DNA of 64,000 bases. Source: Prolixibacter sp. NT017. GTDB taxonomy: Bacteria; Bacteroidota; Bacteroidia; Bacteroidales; Prolixibacteraceae. The DNA lies in NCBI RefSeq assembly GCF_009617875.1, contig NZ_BLAV01000001.1, forward strand, positions 3,968,001 to 4,032,000, written 5' to 3'. The first letter of the stretch is position 1, and the number at the start of each line of letters is the position of its first letter. A model generated the notes under the pieces. That model did no database searches. It saw only the letters and a list, made by a program, of their open reading frames with translations, and was not told where the DNA came from. The translations under genes and the position numbers were made by a program. This document shows, piece after piece, positions 8,330-21,200 of the stretch.

Positions 8330-9148
8330 TTAAACCGAAACTCCATACTCACGGAGTGCGTCATTGAGCGATGTTTTCAAATCGGTAGATGGCTTGCGTT
8401 TACCGATGATCAGTGCACAGGGAACTCCATATTCCCCGGCAGGGAATTTTTTCATCCGGGTACCCGGAATAACTACCGAATTTGCCGGAATGTAACCTTT
8501 ATATTCCACTTCCTCCTCACCGGTTACGTCGTAAATTTTGGTTGATTTAGTCAGCACCACGTTCGCTCCGAGTACCGCTCCTTCTTCCACTCGAACACCT
8601 TCGACCACAATACAACGCGAACCGACGAAGCAATTGTCCTCGATGATAACAGGAGTAGCACCTACCGGCTCCAACACGCCGCCGATGCCTACACCTCCGG
8701 AAAGATGGACATTCGAACCAATCTGCGCGCAACTACCTACCGTGGCCCAGGTATCGACCATCGTGTTCTCGCCTACCCAAGCACCAATATTCACGTATGA
8801 TGGCATCAGGATCGCTCCTTTCGACAGGAATGAACCATAACGGGCTACCGCATGAGGAACCACGCGAACGCCGAGTTCCTTGTAATTTTTCTTGGTGGCA
8901 ATTTTATCATGAAACTCCAGCGAACCCACTTCGATGGTTTCCATCCCCTGAATCGGGAAATAGAGAATCACCGCTTTTTTCACCCACTGGTTGACAACCC
9001 ACTCGTCACCATTTTTCTCGGCAACCCGCACCTTGCCCTTGTCGAGCATCTCAATTACCTCACGGATGCAGTTTTGCGTATCTTCTTTCTGCAGCAAAGA
9101 GCGATCTTCCCAGGCTGCTTCAATCGTTTCGATGTACTTATCCCACAT
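8330..9148 (-). CDS. dapD: 2,3,4,5-tetrahydropyridine-2,6-dicarboxylate N-succinyltransferase
   Basis: The lysine/diaminopimelate pathway enzyme that succinylates tetrahydrodipicolinate, 272 residues, the family length. The central part is a left-handed beta-helix of hexapeptide repeats (GAWVGENTMVDTWATVGSCA, then GGVGIGGVLEP). This indicates the succinylase branch of DAP synthesis, which supplies peptidoglycan. It fits the meso-DAP-specific Mpl ligase encoded at 60.4 kb. Confidence 0.96.
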   Translation of the reverse strand: MWDKYIETIEAAWEDRSLLQKEDTQNCIREVIEMLDKGKVRVAEKNGDEWVVNQWVKKAVILYFPIQGMETIEVGSLEFHDKIATKKNYKELGVRVVPHAVARYGSFLSKGAILMPSYVNIGAWVGENTMVDTWATVGSCAQIGSNVHLSGGVGIGGVLEPVGATPVIIEDNCFVGSRCIVVEGVRVEEGAVLGANVVLTKSTKIYDVTGEEEVEYKGYIPANSVVIPGTRMKKFPAGEYGVPCALIIGKRKPSTDLKTSLNDALREYGVSV

Positions 9149-9166
9149 AATATTCGTTTTAAATCA

Positions 9167-9174
9167 CAAAAATA
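9167..9174 (-). promoter_or_regulatory. Putative -7 element of dapD
   Basis: On the minus strand TATTTTTG (9174 to 9167) fits TAnnTTTG and would give a leader of about 12-18 nt. The -33 element is poor. Confidence 0.4.
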
Positions 9175-9347
9175 CATATTCCGGTTCCGGAAAAAAACCA
9201 ACCTCCCTGCCTATTTGATTTCGGCAACTTTCAAATCGTAACCAACGTTTTGTATCTTGCCTGCATCTATTGGTTAATGTCCAATTTGAAATAACACGTT
9301 CCCTTCGCAGTAGGAAAGCAGGATTGGGAAGCTATCAGGAAGCAATT

Positions 9348-10166
9348 ATGCACAAGGCAAGATTTATATATCATACTGAAAATCCATACATCCGAACGTT
9401 GCAACGACTCGTTTTGTTCTTTGCATTATTACTCATTTCGGTATCACAAGTCAAGGCGCAAGTCTACTTTCCGGAAGACATGAAACAGGTGTCCGGTAAA
9501 CTGATTGATGCAGAATCGGGAGACATTGTTCCTTATGCCCATATTATCAATCAGCGTGTGCATGGAGGAACGATTTCCGATAAGAACGGTATTTTCTCCC
9601 TTCAGGCCGATCCGTCCGATACCCTTACGGTGAACGCCATGGGTTTTAAAACCATGAAAATCATCGTGGCCGATTATCTCAAGAAAAACAAACAGGTGGT
9701 CATTTATAAAATGAATCCTATCAGGTACCTCGTCGGCGAAGTGGAAGTAACCGGTAAAAACCAGAAACTGGACTTGTACGGTGTTCCCCAGGGAAACAAA
9801 TCGAAAGTGCCGATAGAATTGCGCAGTGATGATTTTAACAAGAAGCCCCATTGGACTTCTGCGATTTTTTCGCCACTCTCTTTTCTTCACTATAAGCTGA
9901 ATAAACGCGAAAAGAGCAAGCGAAAAGCCATGGCGGCCATTATTACCGAGCAGCAGTGGGATAAATTCAAGCTGGTTTACAACCGCGACATCGTGCACAA
10001 CATTACCGGTCTAGAGGGAGATACGCTTGACGATTTCATGGTTTACTGCAATGTTAACATGAACTTGTATTATAGTGCCACCAGCCTGGAAGTAGACCAA
10101 CGCATCCGGGAACTGTTCAAGCAATTCAAGACCGAAAAAATGTCCAACGATTCCATTAGCAATTAA
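9348..10166 (+). CDS. Exported protein with carboxypeptidase-regulatory-like domain
   Basis: A 272-residue predicted secreted or periplasmic protein. A signal segment (RTLQRLVLFFALLLISVSQV, ending KAQ) precedes a CarboxypepD_reg-like beta-sandwich. That domain opens with VSGKLIDAESGDIVPYAHI and continues GGTISDKNGIFSLQADPSDTLTVNAMGF, as in the plug-proximal domain of TonB-dependent proteins. No barrel follows; the C-terminal 130 residues are helical and charged and I do not recognise them. The frame is open upstream to 9270, but AGGA eight bases before the ATG at 9348 favours this start. Probably cell-envelope associated. Confidence 0.8.
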   Translation: MHKARFIYHTENPYIRTLQRLVLFFALLLISVSQVKAQVYFPEDMKQVSGKLIDAESGDIVPYAHIINQRVHGGTISDKNGIFSLQADPSDTLTVNAMGFKTMKIIVADYLKKNKQVVIYKMNPIRYLVGEVEVTGKNQKLDLYGVPQGNKSKVPIELRSDDFNKKPHWTSAIFSPLSFLHYKLNKREKSKRKAMAAIITEQQWDKFKLVYNRDIVHNITGLEGDTLDDFMVYCNVNMNLYYSATSLEVDQRIRELFKQFKTEKMSNDSISN

Positions 10167-10240
10167 TTTGAGAGAGTAGCGGTAATGTCGTTTTGAGAAC
10201 CGGAATGGATTCCTATTTTTATTGAAAAATCCGTTCAGCT

Positions 10241-11185
10241 ATGATTCTTCCAACTTTTGAGGACATAAAAGAAGCGCACGAGCGCATTCAGCCATACATT
10301 CACCGCACGCCAGTTCTCACTAGCGAGAGTGTTAATCGCTTGCTGGGGGCAGAACTGTTTTTCAAATGTGAAAACTTCCAGAAAGTAGGTGCCTTCAAAT
10401 TTCGCGGTGCCTGCAATGCTGTTTTTTCCCTTACGGAAGAAGAAGCATCAAAAGGCGTTGGAACGCATTCATCAGGGAACCACGCGGCAGCGGTGGCTCT
10501 GGCATCACGCTTACGTGGAATCAAAGCGCGGATTGTCATGCCGGTCACTGCTCCCGACATCAAGAAAAAAGCGGTGGCGGGCTACGGAGCCGAAATTACT
10601 TACTGCGCTCCCACCCTTGAAGCACGGGAAACAACCCTCCAGAAGCTCATTGACGAACATGGCATTACTGAAATTCATCCGTACAATAACTTCCGGGTGA
10701 TTTCAGGACAGGGAACAGCTGCCAAAGAGTTAATTGAAGATGTAGAGGAGTTGGATATCATTATGACGCCGGTGGGTGGTGGCGGATTGTTATCCGGAAC
10801 TGCACTTTCCGCGAAAGCTTTATTGCCCGGTTGCCGTGTTGTTGCAGCTGAGCCGGCCGGTGCCGACGATGCTTACCGCTCATTTCGTGCGGGACACATC
10901 ATTCCCTCGACCAATCCAAACACTATTGCTGATGGACTTCTGACGTCACTGGGCGAGATGAATTTCGCTATTATTCAGCAATCCGTCGACGACATTGTCA
11001 CGGTCTCGGAAGAAGCCATCGTGGAAGCCATGCGCATGATTTGGGAACGGATGAAGATTATCATCGAACCCTCTTCCGCCGTTCCGGTAGCAGCCTTGCT
11101 GGAAAAGAAAATTCAACCTGACGGACAAAAAATTGGTATCATCCTTTCGGGAGGCAATGTCGATTTAGGCAAACTTCCTTTTTAG
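10241..11185 (+). CDS. PLP-dependent threonine/serine dehydratase family enzyme
   Basis: A fold-type II PLP enzyme of 314 residues. The Schiff-base lysine is in KVGAFKFRGA (Lys about 53). SSGNHAAAVA binds substrate, and the glycine loop GGGGLLSGTA anchors the PLP phosphate. There is no C-terminal ACT regulatory domain, so it resembles catabolic threonine ammonia-lyase, serine racemase or hydroxyaspartate dehydratase rather than biosynthetic IlvA. The exact substrate cannot be decided from sequence. Its stop overlaps that of the convergent porP/sprF-like gene by 4 nt. Confidence 0.9.
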   Translation: MILPTFEDIKEAHERIQPYIHRTPVLTSESVNRLLGAELFFKCENFQKVGAFKFRGACNAVFSLTEEEASKGVGTHSSGNHAAAVALASRLRGIKARIVMPVTAPDIKKKAVAGYGAEITYCAPTLEARETTLQKLIDEHGITEIHPYNNFRVISGQGTAAKELIEDVEELDIIMTPVGGGGLLSGTALSAKALLPGCRVVAAEPAGADDAYRSFRAGHIIPSTNPNTIADGLLTSLGEMNFAIIQQSVDDIVTVSEEAIVEAMRMIWERMKIIIEPSSAVPVAALLEKKIQPDGQKIGIILSGGNVDLGKLPF

Positions 11186-12246
11186 TAATAAATCTTCAGG
11201 TTACGGGGTTGCTCCTTGTTGAAATGCAGGCCGGCACGCTTGGTAAAGCAATCGAGGTACTTTGCCCCACAGCCAAAAATATCGCCAAACTCGATGATGA
11301 TGGAGATTTCATGGGCGCCACCACCAAAGCCGGCCAGGTCAGAAGTTTGGATATCGTAACTGTAGCCAAATCGGAATGAGCCGGTCACCAGTGCTGCACT
11401 TAACACAATGGCATCGTTATCGAGATAGTGTGTTCCCAGATTTTCGTTCTTAAAAACCGGAATTCCCCGCCACCAGGCACCGAACTCCAATGAACGGCTA
11501 TACCAATAAGCACCAAAATCAAGCTGATTAAAATTGTGTTGGCGCTCATAGCGATAGCAAAATGCAGCCCTCCGTGGTTCTTCAATACGACTGACTCGTT
11601 CCCTCCAGACATTCATTCCTCCAAATACCACCATCTTCATCGGCGTCCTGGCCTGATCATCCAAAAAGGAATAGCTGGGTTGCATCATATGTTCCACCGT
11701 TGTTCCTATCCAGTATTTTCTTGAATAGAGGAAAAGTGAAGTATTAAAGTCGAGGTAATTTGCCTTGGTCGCAGCTAAATAAGCATCGCCACTCGACTGT
11801 CCTCCATTTACCAATCCATCAGGAAAAATCAGTTTATTCCTGTTCAAACTCATCTGTCCTAACGTGAATTGGAGTCCCGGAATGAACTGTAGATTTTCTC
11901 CTAACTGAATCCGATATGAATATTGCAAGCCAAGGTAGGTCGTATTATAATCAGCAGATCCAGCCTGATCGGTTACCATAATAGCTCCAAAACCACTCCG
12001 GTATTTATTTACATACATGTCGGCTGAAACGGCATACGAGTGGTATGCCTGTTTGATACCCGGCCATTGGTTTCGATAATTGCTGACTAAACGCACTCCA
12101 CCTGTCGAGCCCGCCAGTGACGGACTCATAAAAGTAGGCGCTGCATAGAATTGGGAAAAGTGCGGATCCTGTGCATAAGATTTTGTTCCAAGCAGAAACA
12201 CCTGCAGTAGCAATATGAATACAATGCGTTTTATCATCCCTGGCAT
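11182..12246 (-). CDS. PorP/SprF family outer-membrane protein of type IX secretion
   Basis: A 354-residue outer-membrane beta-barrel with signal peptide (cleavage after SYAQ). The family opening QDPHFSQFYAAPTFMSPSLAG and NYRNQWPGIKQAYHSYAVSA are typical of PorP/SprF proteins, which are needed for secretion or surface attachment of partner SprB-type adhesins through the T9SS. It begins 8 nt after the stop of the giant SprB-like gene, the same sprB-sprF arrangement described in Flavobacterium johnsoniae, so it is probably dedicated to that protein. A second in-frame ATG at 12237 could be the start. Confidence 0.93.
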   Translation of the reverse strand: MPGMIKRIVFILLLQVFLLGTKSYAQDPHFSQFYAAPTFMSPSLAGSTGGVRLVSNYRNQWPGIKQAYHSYAVSADMYVNKYRSGFGAIMVTDQAGSADYNTTYLGLQYSYRIQLGENLQFIPGLQFTLGQMSLNRNKLIFPDGLVNGGQSSGDAYLAATKANYLDFNTSLFLYSRKYWIGTTVEHMMQPSYSFLDDQARTPMKMVVFGGMNVWRERVSRIEEPRRAAFCYRYERQHNFNQLDFGAYWYSRSLEFGAWWRGIPVFKNENLGTHYLDNDAIVLSAALVTGSFRFGYSYDIQTSDLAGFGGGAHEISIIIEFGDIFGCGAKYLDCFTKRAGLHFNKEQPRNLKIYY

Positions 12247-12254
12247 ACCATATA

Positions 12255-15200
12255 CTACTGCAATAACGTAACATCCCCCGCTTTAATTATTTGCGATCCA
12301 TCTTTAAATGTACATTTTATACGCCAGATGTAAACTCCGGGAGAAGCAAGCTCTCCGTTGTAGTATCCATCCCAGCCAATATCGATATCATTAGACAGGA
12401 ACATCAGGTTACCCCAACGATTAAAAATCTGCATCTGGTACTGTTCTATATCTCCCTTTGCAACAACAGGATAGAACACATGATTATATCGATCACCCGG
12501 AGTGTACTTACCTCCGTTTGGACCATCTTTACTTGGCATAAAGGCATTGGGTACCGAAACCTTTGCGTCACTATAAGTCTCAACTCCCTGTGATACCGTA
12601 AACGTGTCGACACAACCGAATTTAGAAGTAGCAATCAAGGTAACCGGGAATACTCCCTCTTTCTGATATTCATGCTCCGGTTCGTACACCGTCGATGTAT
12701 CACCATCACCAAAATCCCATAAATAGTTGTCGGCATTCTCCGAGAAGTTGGAAAAACTTACTTTCTCTCCCGGGATTTTCACCCTGCTTGGATACAAGTT
12801 AAAATAGGCTCTTACTGCAGGATAAACAACAATCTGCTTCTCTGATTCGGCAACATCGCCAACCTGATTAAATACCTGCAGGTGCACATTATAAGTACCT
12901 TCAGCAAAGAATGTATGATCGGGAGTTTTTTGCGTCGAGTAGTTTCCATCTCCAAAGTCCCAGACATACCGGAAACCATTTTCCGATCGGTTTCTAAATT
13001 GCACGCGCAGCGGTGGACATCCTGCTGTATCAGGTTCAAACACTGCTGATGGTGGTCCAGCCAATACTGTTACGCGCTGAACAACTTTTTGCGAACAGAA
13101 ATCGCTGCTGGCGGTAAGCGTAATATCATAGTTTCCTGGCTCTTCAAAATCGTGAGATGTTACATCACCTTCTACTTCTTCGGTCATATCCCCAAAGTTC
13201 CAGACATAATCCCAGGGACCTCCTGGCGTTTCGTTTGTTATTTGAACCGTTTTATCCGGGAAGGTCTGCACCTGTGGATCGACAGAGAAAGCCGTTTGTG
13301 GAGTCGGGTGTACAAGTATCGATTTACTAATGGTATCAGTACAACCATTCACCGAAGTTGCCACCAACTGCACCATGAATACGGAATCTTTCGATGTCGT
13401 ATTCACGAAAGTATGTCTTGGCTGGAATTCACTTGAATAACTAGCATCTGCGAAATCCCAGTAATACGTTGCACCACCCGTCGACAAATTCGAGAAACTT
13501 ACAGTTACCGGGCTACAACCTTCATTTTTACCCGGCTGGAAGTCGGCTGCAACCATCGGGTGTACCTCGATGTCGGCGGTATATGAAGATTTACAACCAA
13601 TCTCATTTTCCACCTGAAGTGTTAATGGATATGATACGGTTGTCTGTCCGCTATTAAGATAGTCGTGTGTGAAGTTTTCTTCATCATCTGTCGAAGTTGT
13701 ACCATCACCGAATTTCCAGAGATAATTTTCAGCACCAACCGACTGATTGGTTATTTCCAACGTATAAGGGGCACAACCTCCCAATGAATTGACGCTAAAA
13801 CTTGCTACTGGTGTCGGATATACCCGGATATCCATCCTGGCGGTATCAGAACAGCCATACCTCGACATAGAAATCAGCATCACATGGAAGATGGTATCTT
13901 CCTGCGAACTATTAACAAACGTGTGACTTGGGTTGGTAGAACGGTATACGCCTGAACCGTCGCCAAAGTACCACTCATAAGAGTAAGCGCCTTCCGACAA
14001 ATTCTTAAAATCCAGTGTCAATGGCGAACAACCGACAGTATCGGCAGAGAATGCTGCCTTCACAAATGGATTTACCTGAACGCTTTCATATGCATCATCC
14101 GAACAACCAAAGTTATTGGAAGCTTTTACCCAGATGTGGTAGCTCTGAACCATTGGATTCGCATTCACATAGGTGTGGTTAACCAATGTATCTGAAGTAG
14201 TGGAGGTTGTTCCATCGCCAAAGTCCCACGCGTAGCTGTCTGCTCCGGTTGTATGGTTCGAGAACATCGCATCAAACGGCGTACAACCCTCAACATCAAT
14301 CGCCGAAATATCTGCGTTAGGTGTTGGATGCACTGTAATGTCTTTCATGGTCGAATCCACACATCCGTAGGGTGAATAGGCCAGAAGTTTTACATTATAT
14401 ATTGTATCTGCCAGAGAAGAATTATCAAAGAGGTGATACGGGCTGGTAAAGTTTTCTACCGCCGAACCATCATCAAAATCCCATTGATAAGCAGTAGCAC
14501 CACTGGACTCATTGTTAAACCTGATTCCCAAAGGAGCACAACCGATCGAGTCACTGCTAAAAGCTGCGTTGAGCTCGGGCAATACCTCGATGCGTGTTGC
14601 CATTGAGTCCACACATCCGGTGGCACTTTCAACAAGCACCCGCAACGAGTAACTGATTGCCTGACTGGTCGTATTGTGATAGGTATGATTTACGATGGCG
14701 CCCTCTGCTATGTTTTCCTCAGTTCCATCGCCGTACTTAACGGTGTAGGTAACACCACCAACTGATTGGTTTTCCAACTGAATATCCAACGGACCGCAAC
14801 CGGTCGTCTTGTCAACAGTGAAATCAGCATGCGGCGAAGCGAGAACCGCAACATCCTGGTAAGTGGAATCCTCACATCCGTAGAATGATTTGGCCACCAG
14901 TTTTACGGTATAGATGGTATCATTGGTCGTTGACATATTCACAAATGTATGTGAAGGATTATATGCCGTTGAAATTGGTGTGCCATCACCATAATCCCAA
15001 ACAAACTGTTGTGCACCGGTTGTCAGGTTCTGGAGAGTAGTAAACAGTGGTGAACATCCAATTGTATCGAGTACCATGGCAGTCTTCACTTCCGGAAGAA
15101 CAGTTATTTTCCGAATAACCGAGTCGCGGCAACCATTCAGCGTTTCCACTACAAGCTTCAGGTCGTAGTATACCGGCGTTACACCTGTGTTCTCATAGGT

Positions 15201-18200
15201 ATGGGTAGCCGATTCGCCGGCTGATTTGTATTCATCGGTACCATCACCGTAAACCCAGTGGAAGGTATATCCCAAATACGAATTATTGGTAACGTTCACA
15301 GTAAAAGGCGCACAACCTTCAGCAGAGGAAACGGTGATATCCGCAACGGGCGATGGAGATACTGTTATGTTTTGCGAAGTCGTATCGGAACAGCCATAAT
15401 TATTATAAGCTACTAACTGTACCGTATTGATTGAATCATTTGGAGTTGTGTTTTCAAAAACCCGGACCGGATTCTCTGTATAATCAGTGCTTCCATCATC
15501 AAAACGCCACTCATAACTGAAAGCTCCTTGTGATGTGTTCTGGAACCGGACAGGCAGCGGAGAACAGCCTTGAGTATCACTAACGAAATCAGCTGTAACC
15601 GTCGGATAGAGATGAATATTTTTAACAATAGAATCAGTACATCCGAAAGGATTATCTCCCTTAATAACCATTTTATAGAACTGCTCAGCCGCATGTGAAG
15701 CGGTATAGGTATGAGTAGCATAACCTCCACTGTTAATAGTCTCAGTTACTCCGTCACCATATTTCACGGTATAGGCCTGACCGGACAATGACAGATTATC
15801 CACACGCACCGTCAATGGCGCACAACCCACGGTATCACTCACACTTACTTTAATTTCCGGAGCAGGGTGAACCGTTACAGCCTGTTGCAATGTGTCCGCG
15901 CAACCATTCACCGACGTAGCAATCTGTCTTACATTGAAAACCTGATCGAGCAGATTGCTGGTATTCACAAATACATGCTGCGGATTGGCAGAGGTAGCAT
16001 TACTCCCGTCGCCAAAGTCCCAATCGAGATATGATTCAGCCAAAGCAGTATTGGTAAACTGAACGCTCAACGGTGAACAGCCTACGGTCGGATTCATATT
16101 AAAACCAGCCGTCACCTGCGGATAAACGACAAAGACGTGCTCACTGATTGATTCGCAACCGTATGGCGAAGTGGCTGTCACCTTCATTCGCCGACTTATT
16201 GATTGCAACGTGGTATTCGCATAGGTATGAGTAATATTCGTAGGAGCGGTTGTTACCTGCAAAGGAGAACCATCACCCCAGTCCCAGGTCATGGTAGTTC
16301 CCGGAGTCGAATTATCCGTAATCTCGACATTAAAAGGAGCACATCCGTTAGTTGCTGAATAGGTCAGATCGATATTCGGAGTTCCGTAAACTGTGATATT
16401 TTCCGTCAGACTATCTTTACAACCGCCTGCTGTGTAGGCCACCATCTTAACGGTGTAAACCGTATCCCTGTCTGTCAGGTTATAGAAGGTGTGACTTGGA
16501 TTCATTTGTGAAGATGGTGAACTGCCATCACCAAAATCCCACAAATAATAATATGCTCCCACAGAATTATTCTCAAACTGAACATTCAACGGGGCACAAC
16601 CATCTGTCGCAGATGTAAAAGCAGCCTGCACTCCCGGCGTTGCCAGTACATTGTCATTCGCTGTACTTGTACAGCCATTTGCGCTGGTAACAGTCAAAGT
16701 CACCTGATAACTTTCCGGATATGTTGTTCCATTCACGTAAGTGTGGGATACTGTTGCTGAAGCGTCGTTTGAGGTACTTCCATCTCCAAAGTCCCAATCG
16801 TATGTAGCTGCTCCTGTCGAATTGTTCTCAAATACGGCATCGAATGGAGAACACCCCGAAACAATCGGCGTATTAAAACTGGCTTGTGGATTCGCATAAA
16901 CTGTAACTGTATGTGACACAGAATCAGTTCTTCCGTAAGGCGTAGTTCCTATTAACCACACAGTATACGTTTGGTCGGTTGTTCCGTTATTTTCAAACGT
17001 ATGCTTGGGATTGGTCAGGTGCACTTCGGGTGTACCGTCTCCAAACTTCCAGGTGTAAGAAGTTGCGTAAGTTGAACTATTTCTAAACTGAACTACAACC
17101 GGACTACAATCAGCCGTATCAGGATCGAAGGCAATGATTGGCGGACTATCCGTATCCAATATCTGCGTAACAGCATCGGTACAACCAGAGGCTGAGGTTG
17201 CTGTCAAAGTAATATTATAGCTCGTCGTGGCATTCGGTGAGACAAAATCGTGTGTAGCAGTCGTCCAGCCGCTTCCCAGCGTTACTGTGTTGCCATCCCC
17301 GTAATCCAGAACATAACTAATTGCACCAGCAGACATATTGGTAAAGTCTACTGTAGTAGTACTGCCAGAAACATTGGTTACCGCCATCGAAAAGTTGGCT
17401 TGCGGACTTCCCAGTACAGTTACATTTTTTGTGATTGTATCGGAACAACCGTAGTAGGACTTGGAAACCAACTGAACAGGGTTCACCGCATCCACTCCTG
17501 GTGCAGTTTCATAACGATGCGATGGATCCGCTGTGTAGTTTATCCCCGAACCATCTCCGAAATCCCATTCGAACTGCTGCGCATTTGTTGACAAGTTCCT
17601 GAACTGTACGTCAAGAATGGAACATCCGGTTGTATCCGGTGCAAAATCTGCAGTTACTTTGGGAAGTACCCTAATCGACACCGTAAGAGAATCACTACAG
17701 CCCAGCGAATTAACTGCCTTCAACTTCAGGTTGTAAGTAACCGGTGTCGTTGTATTGTTCGTATATAAATGTGATATATTACCCAAACTGTTGGTTGTTT
17801 GCGTTGCTCCATCACCAAAATCCCAGTAATAAGTGGTCGCTCCTGTCGATGCGTTTGTTCCTTCGAAAGTAAACGGCGAACATCCCGTATAATTTGGAGC
17901 ATTCAGATCGGCAACCGGTGCCGGAGCTACCAGGAATGCCTGGTGCGCCGTGTCCGAACAACCATACAATGAAGTAGCTGCCAACGAAACATTATATATT
18001 GTATCGCTGAGACCATAATTGTTAAATATCCTAACAGGATCTTTCACATATTCTTTTGATCCTCCGTCACCGAAATCCCATTCATACGAGAATGCACCAG
18101 TTGATGTATTGGTAAAGTCAACCACAAACGGAGCACACCCAGCTGTATCCGCGGTAAACGAAGCAGTAACATTCGGGTAAACCACAATACTCTTCACCAC

Positions 18201-21200
18201 AGAATCCTGGCAACCAAATGAGTTGGTCGATTTTACCACCAGGTTATAGGTCTGCGGCGATGTCCCTGTGTTAAGATATTGGTGCGTTAGATCGGTGGTC
18301 GTTGTCAATGTTTCTGTCGTTCCATCTCCGTAGTCCACTTCATACGAAACACCATCCGGCGAAGTATTGTGTAATGTCGTATTCAACGGGGTACAGCCAG
18401 TTGTATCGCTAATATTAAAGTACACTTTGTCAACTGGATATACATGCATGGTAGCGTAAGCGGTATCGAGACATCCGCCTGATGAGCGGGCAACCTGCAT
18501 GACAGTAAACTGACTTTCTGCATTACCGGTGGCGTTGTAAATATGCTGCGGATTGAAATTGGTATCATCAACTGTCCCATCCCCAAAATCCCAGTGCATC
18601 GTGTAAGCACCGGTGGCTGTATTGATGAAGTCAGCCACCAATGGAGAACAACCAACGGTATCGACAGAAAAACCTGCGGTTACACCTGGCAACACCTGAA
18701 TTGGGTAACTCACTGAGTCACGGCATCCTTCTGCTGACTCAACTACAAGTTTCAGGTTATATACTACCGGAGTTAAATTCGGATTCGTATACGTGACACT
18801 GTAGTTGGCTGCATAACCCGTTGTATCTTTTCTGCCATCACCATAGTCCCAATAGAAATAGTCACCATTCAGTGAATTGTTCTGAATATTAACAACTAAC
18901 GGATCGCATCCATAGTTGTCTGACAATGTGATATCCGCTTTCACTTCCGGCTTTACGAGCATCTGGTGAGTTGTCGAGTCCTTACAACCATAGAAGGAAG
19001 AGCTGTTCAATTTAACAGTATAAACTGCATCTGCTCCCGTTGAATTCGTATACGTATGGGATGCCAGGTATTTATTGCTTGGATTCACCGTTCCGTCACC
19101 AAAGTCCCAGGTATAGGTGTAAGCTCCCGGATCGGCTACCATTATTACATTGGCAGGTGAACAGACTGTATCCGGTAAGATACTGAAATCGAAATGTTGC
19201 GTCGGGTAAACCGTTACTTCCCTCATCAGACTATTAATACAACCATACGTATTGGTTGCAATCAAGCGTACCCGGAAATACCTAATGTATGTAGAATCGT
19301 TGATGAAATCATGTGTCGTGTTAAAATCAGTACTCGTCTGACCATCGTCAAAATCCCATAAATACTTGATGGCTCCGGTAGTTTTGTTTGTAAAGGTTGC
19401 CGTAACCGGACTACATCCCGGCAGGTAATCCATATCAAAGCTGGTCACCGGAATCGGATGTACCAGAATGTTCTGAAAAGCTGTATCTGAACAACTACTA
19501 CTGTTCGTTGCAATCAAACGGACTCTGAAAGAAGCATTTGTATCCGTTCCATTCGAAAAAGTATGTGATGGATCTGTGTCCAAACTGCTCATACCATCGT
19601 CGAAAGTCCACAGATACTGATCGGCATGTTGAGATTGGTTTGTAAAATCAACAGCCAACGGATTACAACCCACTGTATCGGAAGCAGAGAACGCAGCTAC
19701 TGCACGCTGATACACGGTTACCGTATTGTCGACGGTATCGATACAACCAAATGAAGATTCACCCGTAAGCCGAACCACGAATGTCGTGTCATTTCCGGTA
19801 GGACTGGTAAAAGTATGGGACGGACTTTGCAGACTACTGTTGGCTGATCCATCTCCGAAGTCCCAGTTCCACCAGGTCGCTCCCGGATTTGCATTTACAA
19901 ATCCGAATGTTGATGGATTACAGCCTTCAAAGTGCACAGGCGAACCGACTAGGAAATCAGGCTTTACTGTAATTTCCTGTTGTGTTGCCGTTTCACAAGT
20001 TCCATTCTGAATGGTCAGCGTAATAACAAAATTCATCAATCCTGACGAAGTGTTGTGGTACGTATGTGTCACAGGATCGGCCGTATAAACCGTATCACGC
20101 GTTCCATCACCATAATCCCAGATATAAGTGGATCCACCGATTGTTCCTCCGTCGGACATTTGCAATGTGTATGGTGAACAGCCAGATGTATCAGGTACTG
20201 AGATGACCGGATCTGGATAAGCGACAAAGTCAATCGTCACATCATCATATGACGAACAACCGTTTCCATTGTCGTCTGTCCAACGGAAGACATAGCTTCC
20301 CTGCTGACTAACATCAACGAGCGTATTATTTCTGTCTGAAAATTCGAAAGTTGCAGTTCCGGGACCTGAAACCTGGGTCCAGAATCCATTACCCAGTGCC
20401 GCACTTCCTGAAAGGTTATATTGCAATCCGCATACAGAATCATCGGGTCCGGCATTTGGTGTAGGAATCTGAATGAAATTAACAATAGCTGTATCGACTG
20501 CTTCACAGGTTTTATTTACAACGGTCCATCCAAATTCGTATGACCCGTATGCAGAAACCGTTACTCCGGCTGCCGGGTCTGAGGTATTGGTAAAAGTTGA
20601 TGTACCCGGACCTGAAATCTGTACCCAATGAGCTGGATAAATCGGAGATTGATTGGCGCGCAGATCTGCTACCAATCCACAGGTATCCTGATCCGCTCCG
20701 GCGTTAGATGTGGGCATCTCTAAAATCTTTACCACTGTTGACGCATTATCGCTGCAACCCGCATCATCCGAAACGGAGTAATCAAGATGGTAGATTCCCG
20801 GAGTTCCAGCTATAAAATTCGGATTTTGCACATTGGGATCATCCAGATAGCCAGCATCAGGTCCTGTCCACGAATGATTTACATAATTCCCCGAACCACC
20901 GGTTATGGTTGGAACCATTTGCAACGGTTCGCCGGTACATCCAAATACCGTATCCGGAAGTGTGACATTGAGGTCGGCTACATCTAAATGAAAATCAACC
21001 GTGTCCGCACACACTTTCGTGCTAACAATGTAACGAACACTGAAGAGTCCCGGGTCGGTCCCGTCGAAATGAACAATCGGACCATTCGGATTACTCTCCT
21101 GCAGGTATTTTGTATCTCCACTCCAATCGTGCTTCAATCCACTGATCAATGTATTCGGATTTCCGTTCAGTTCAACAGTTGAGCCCAAACACATATTGAT

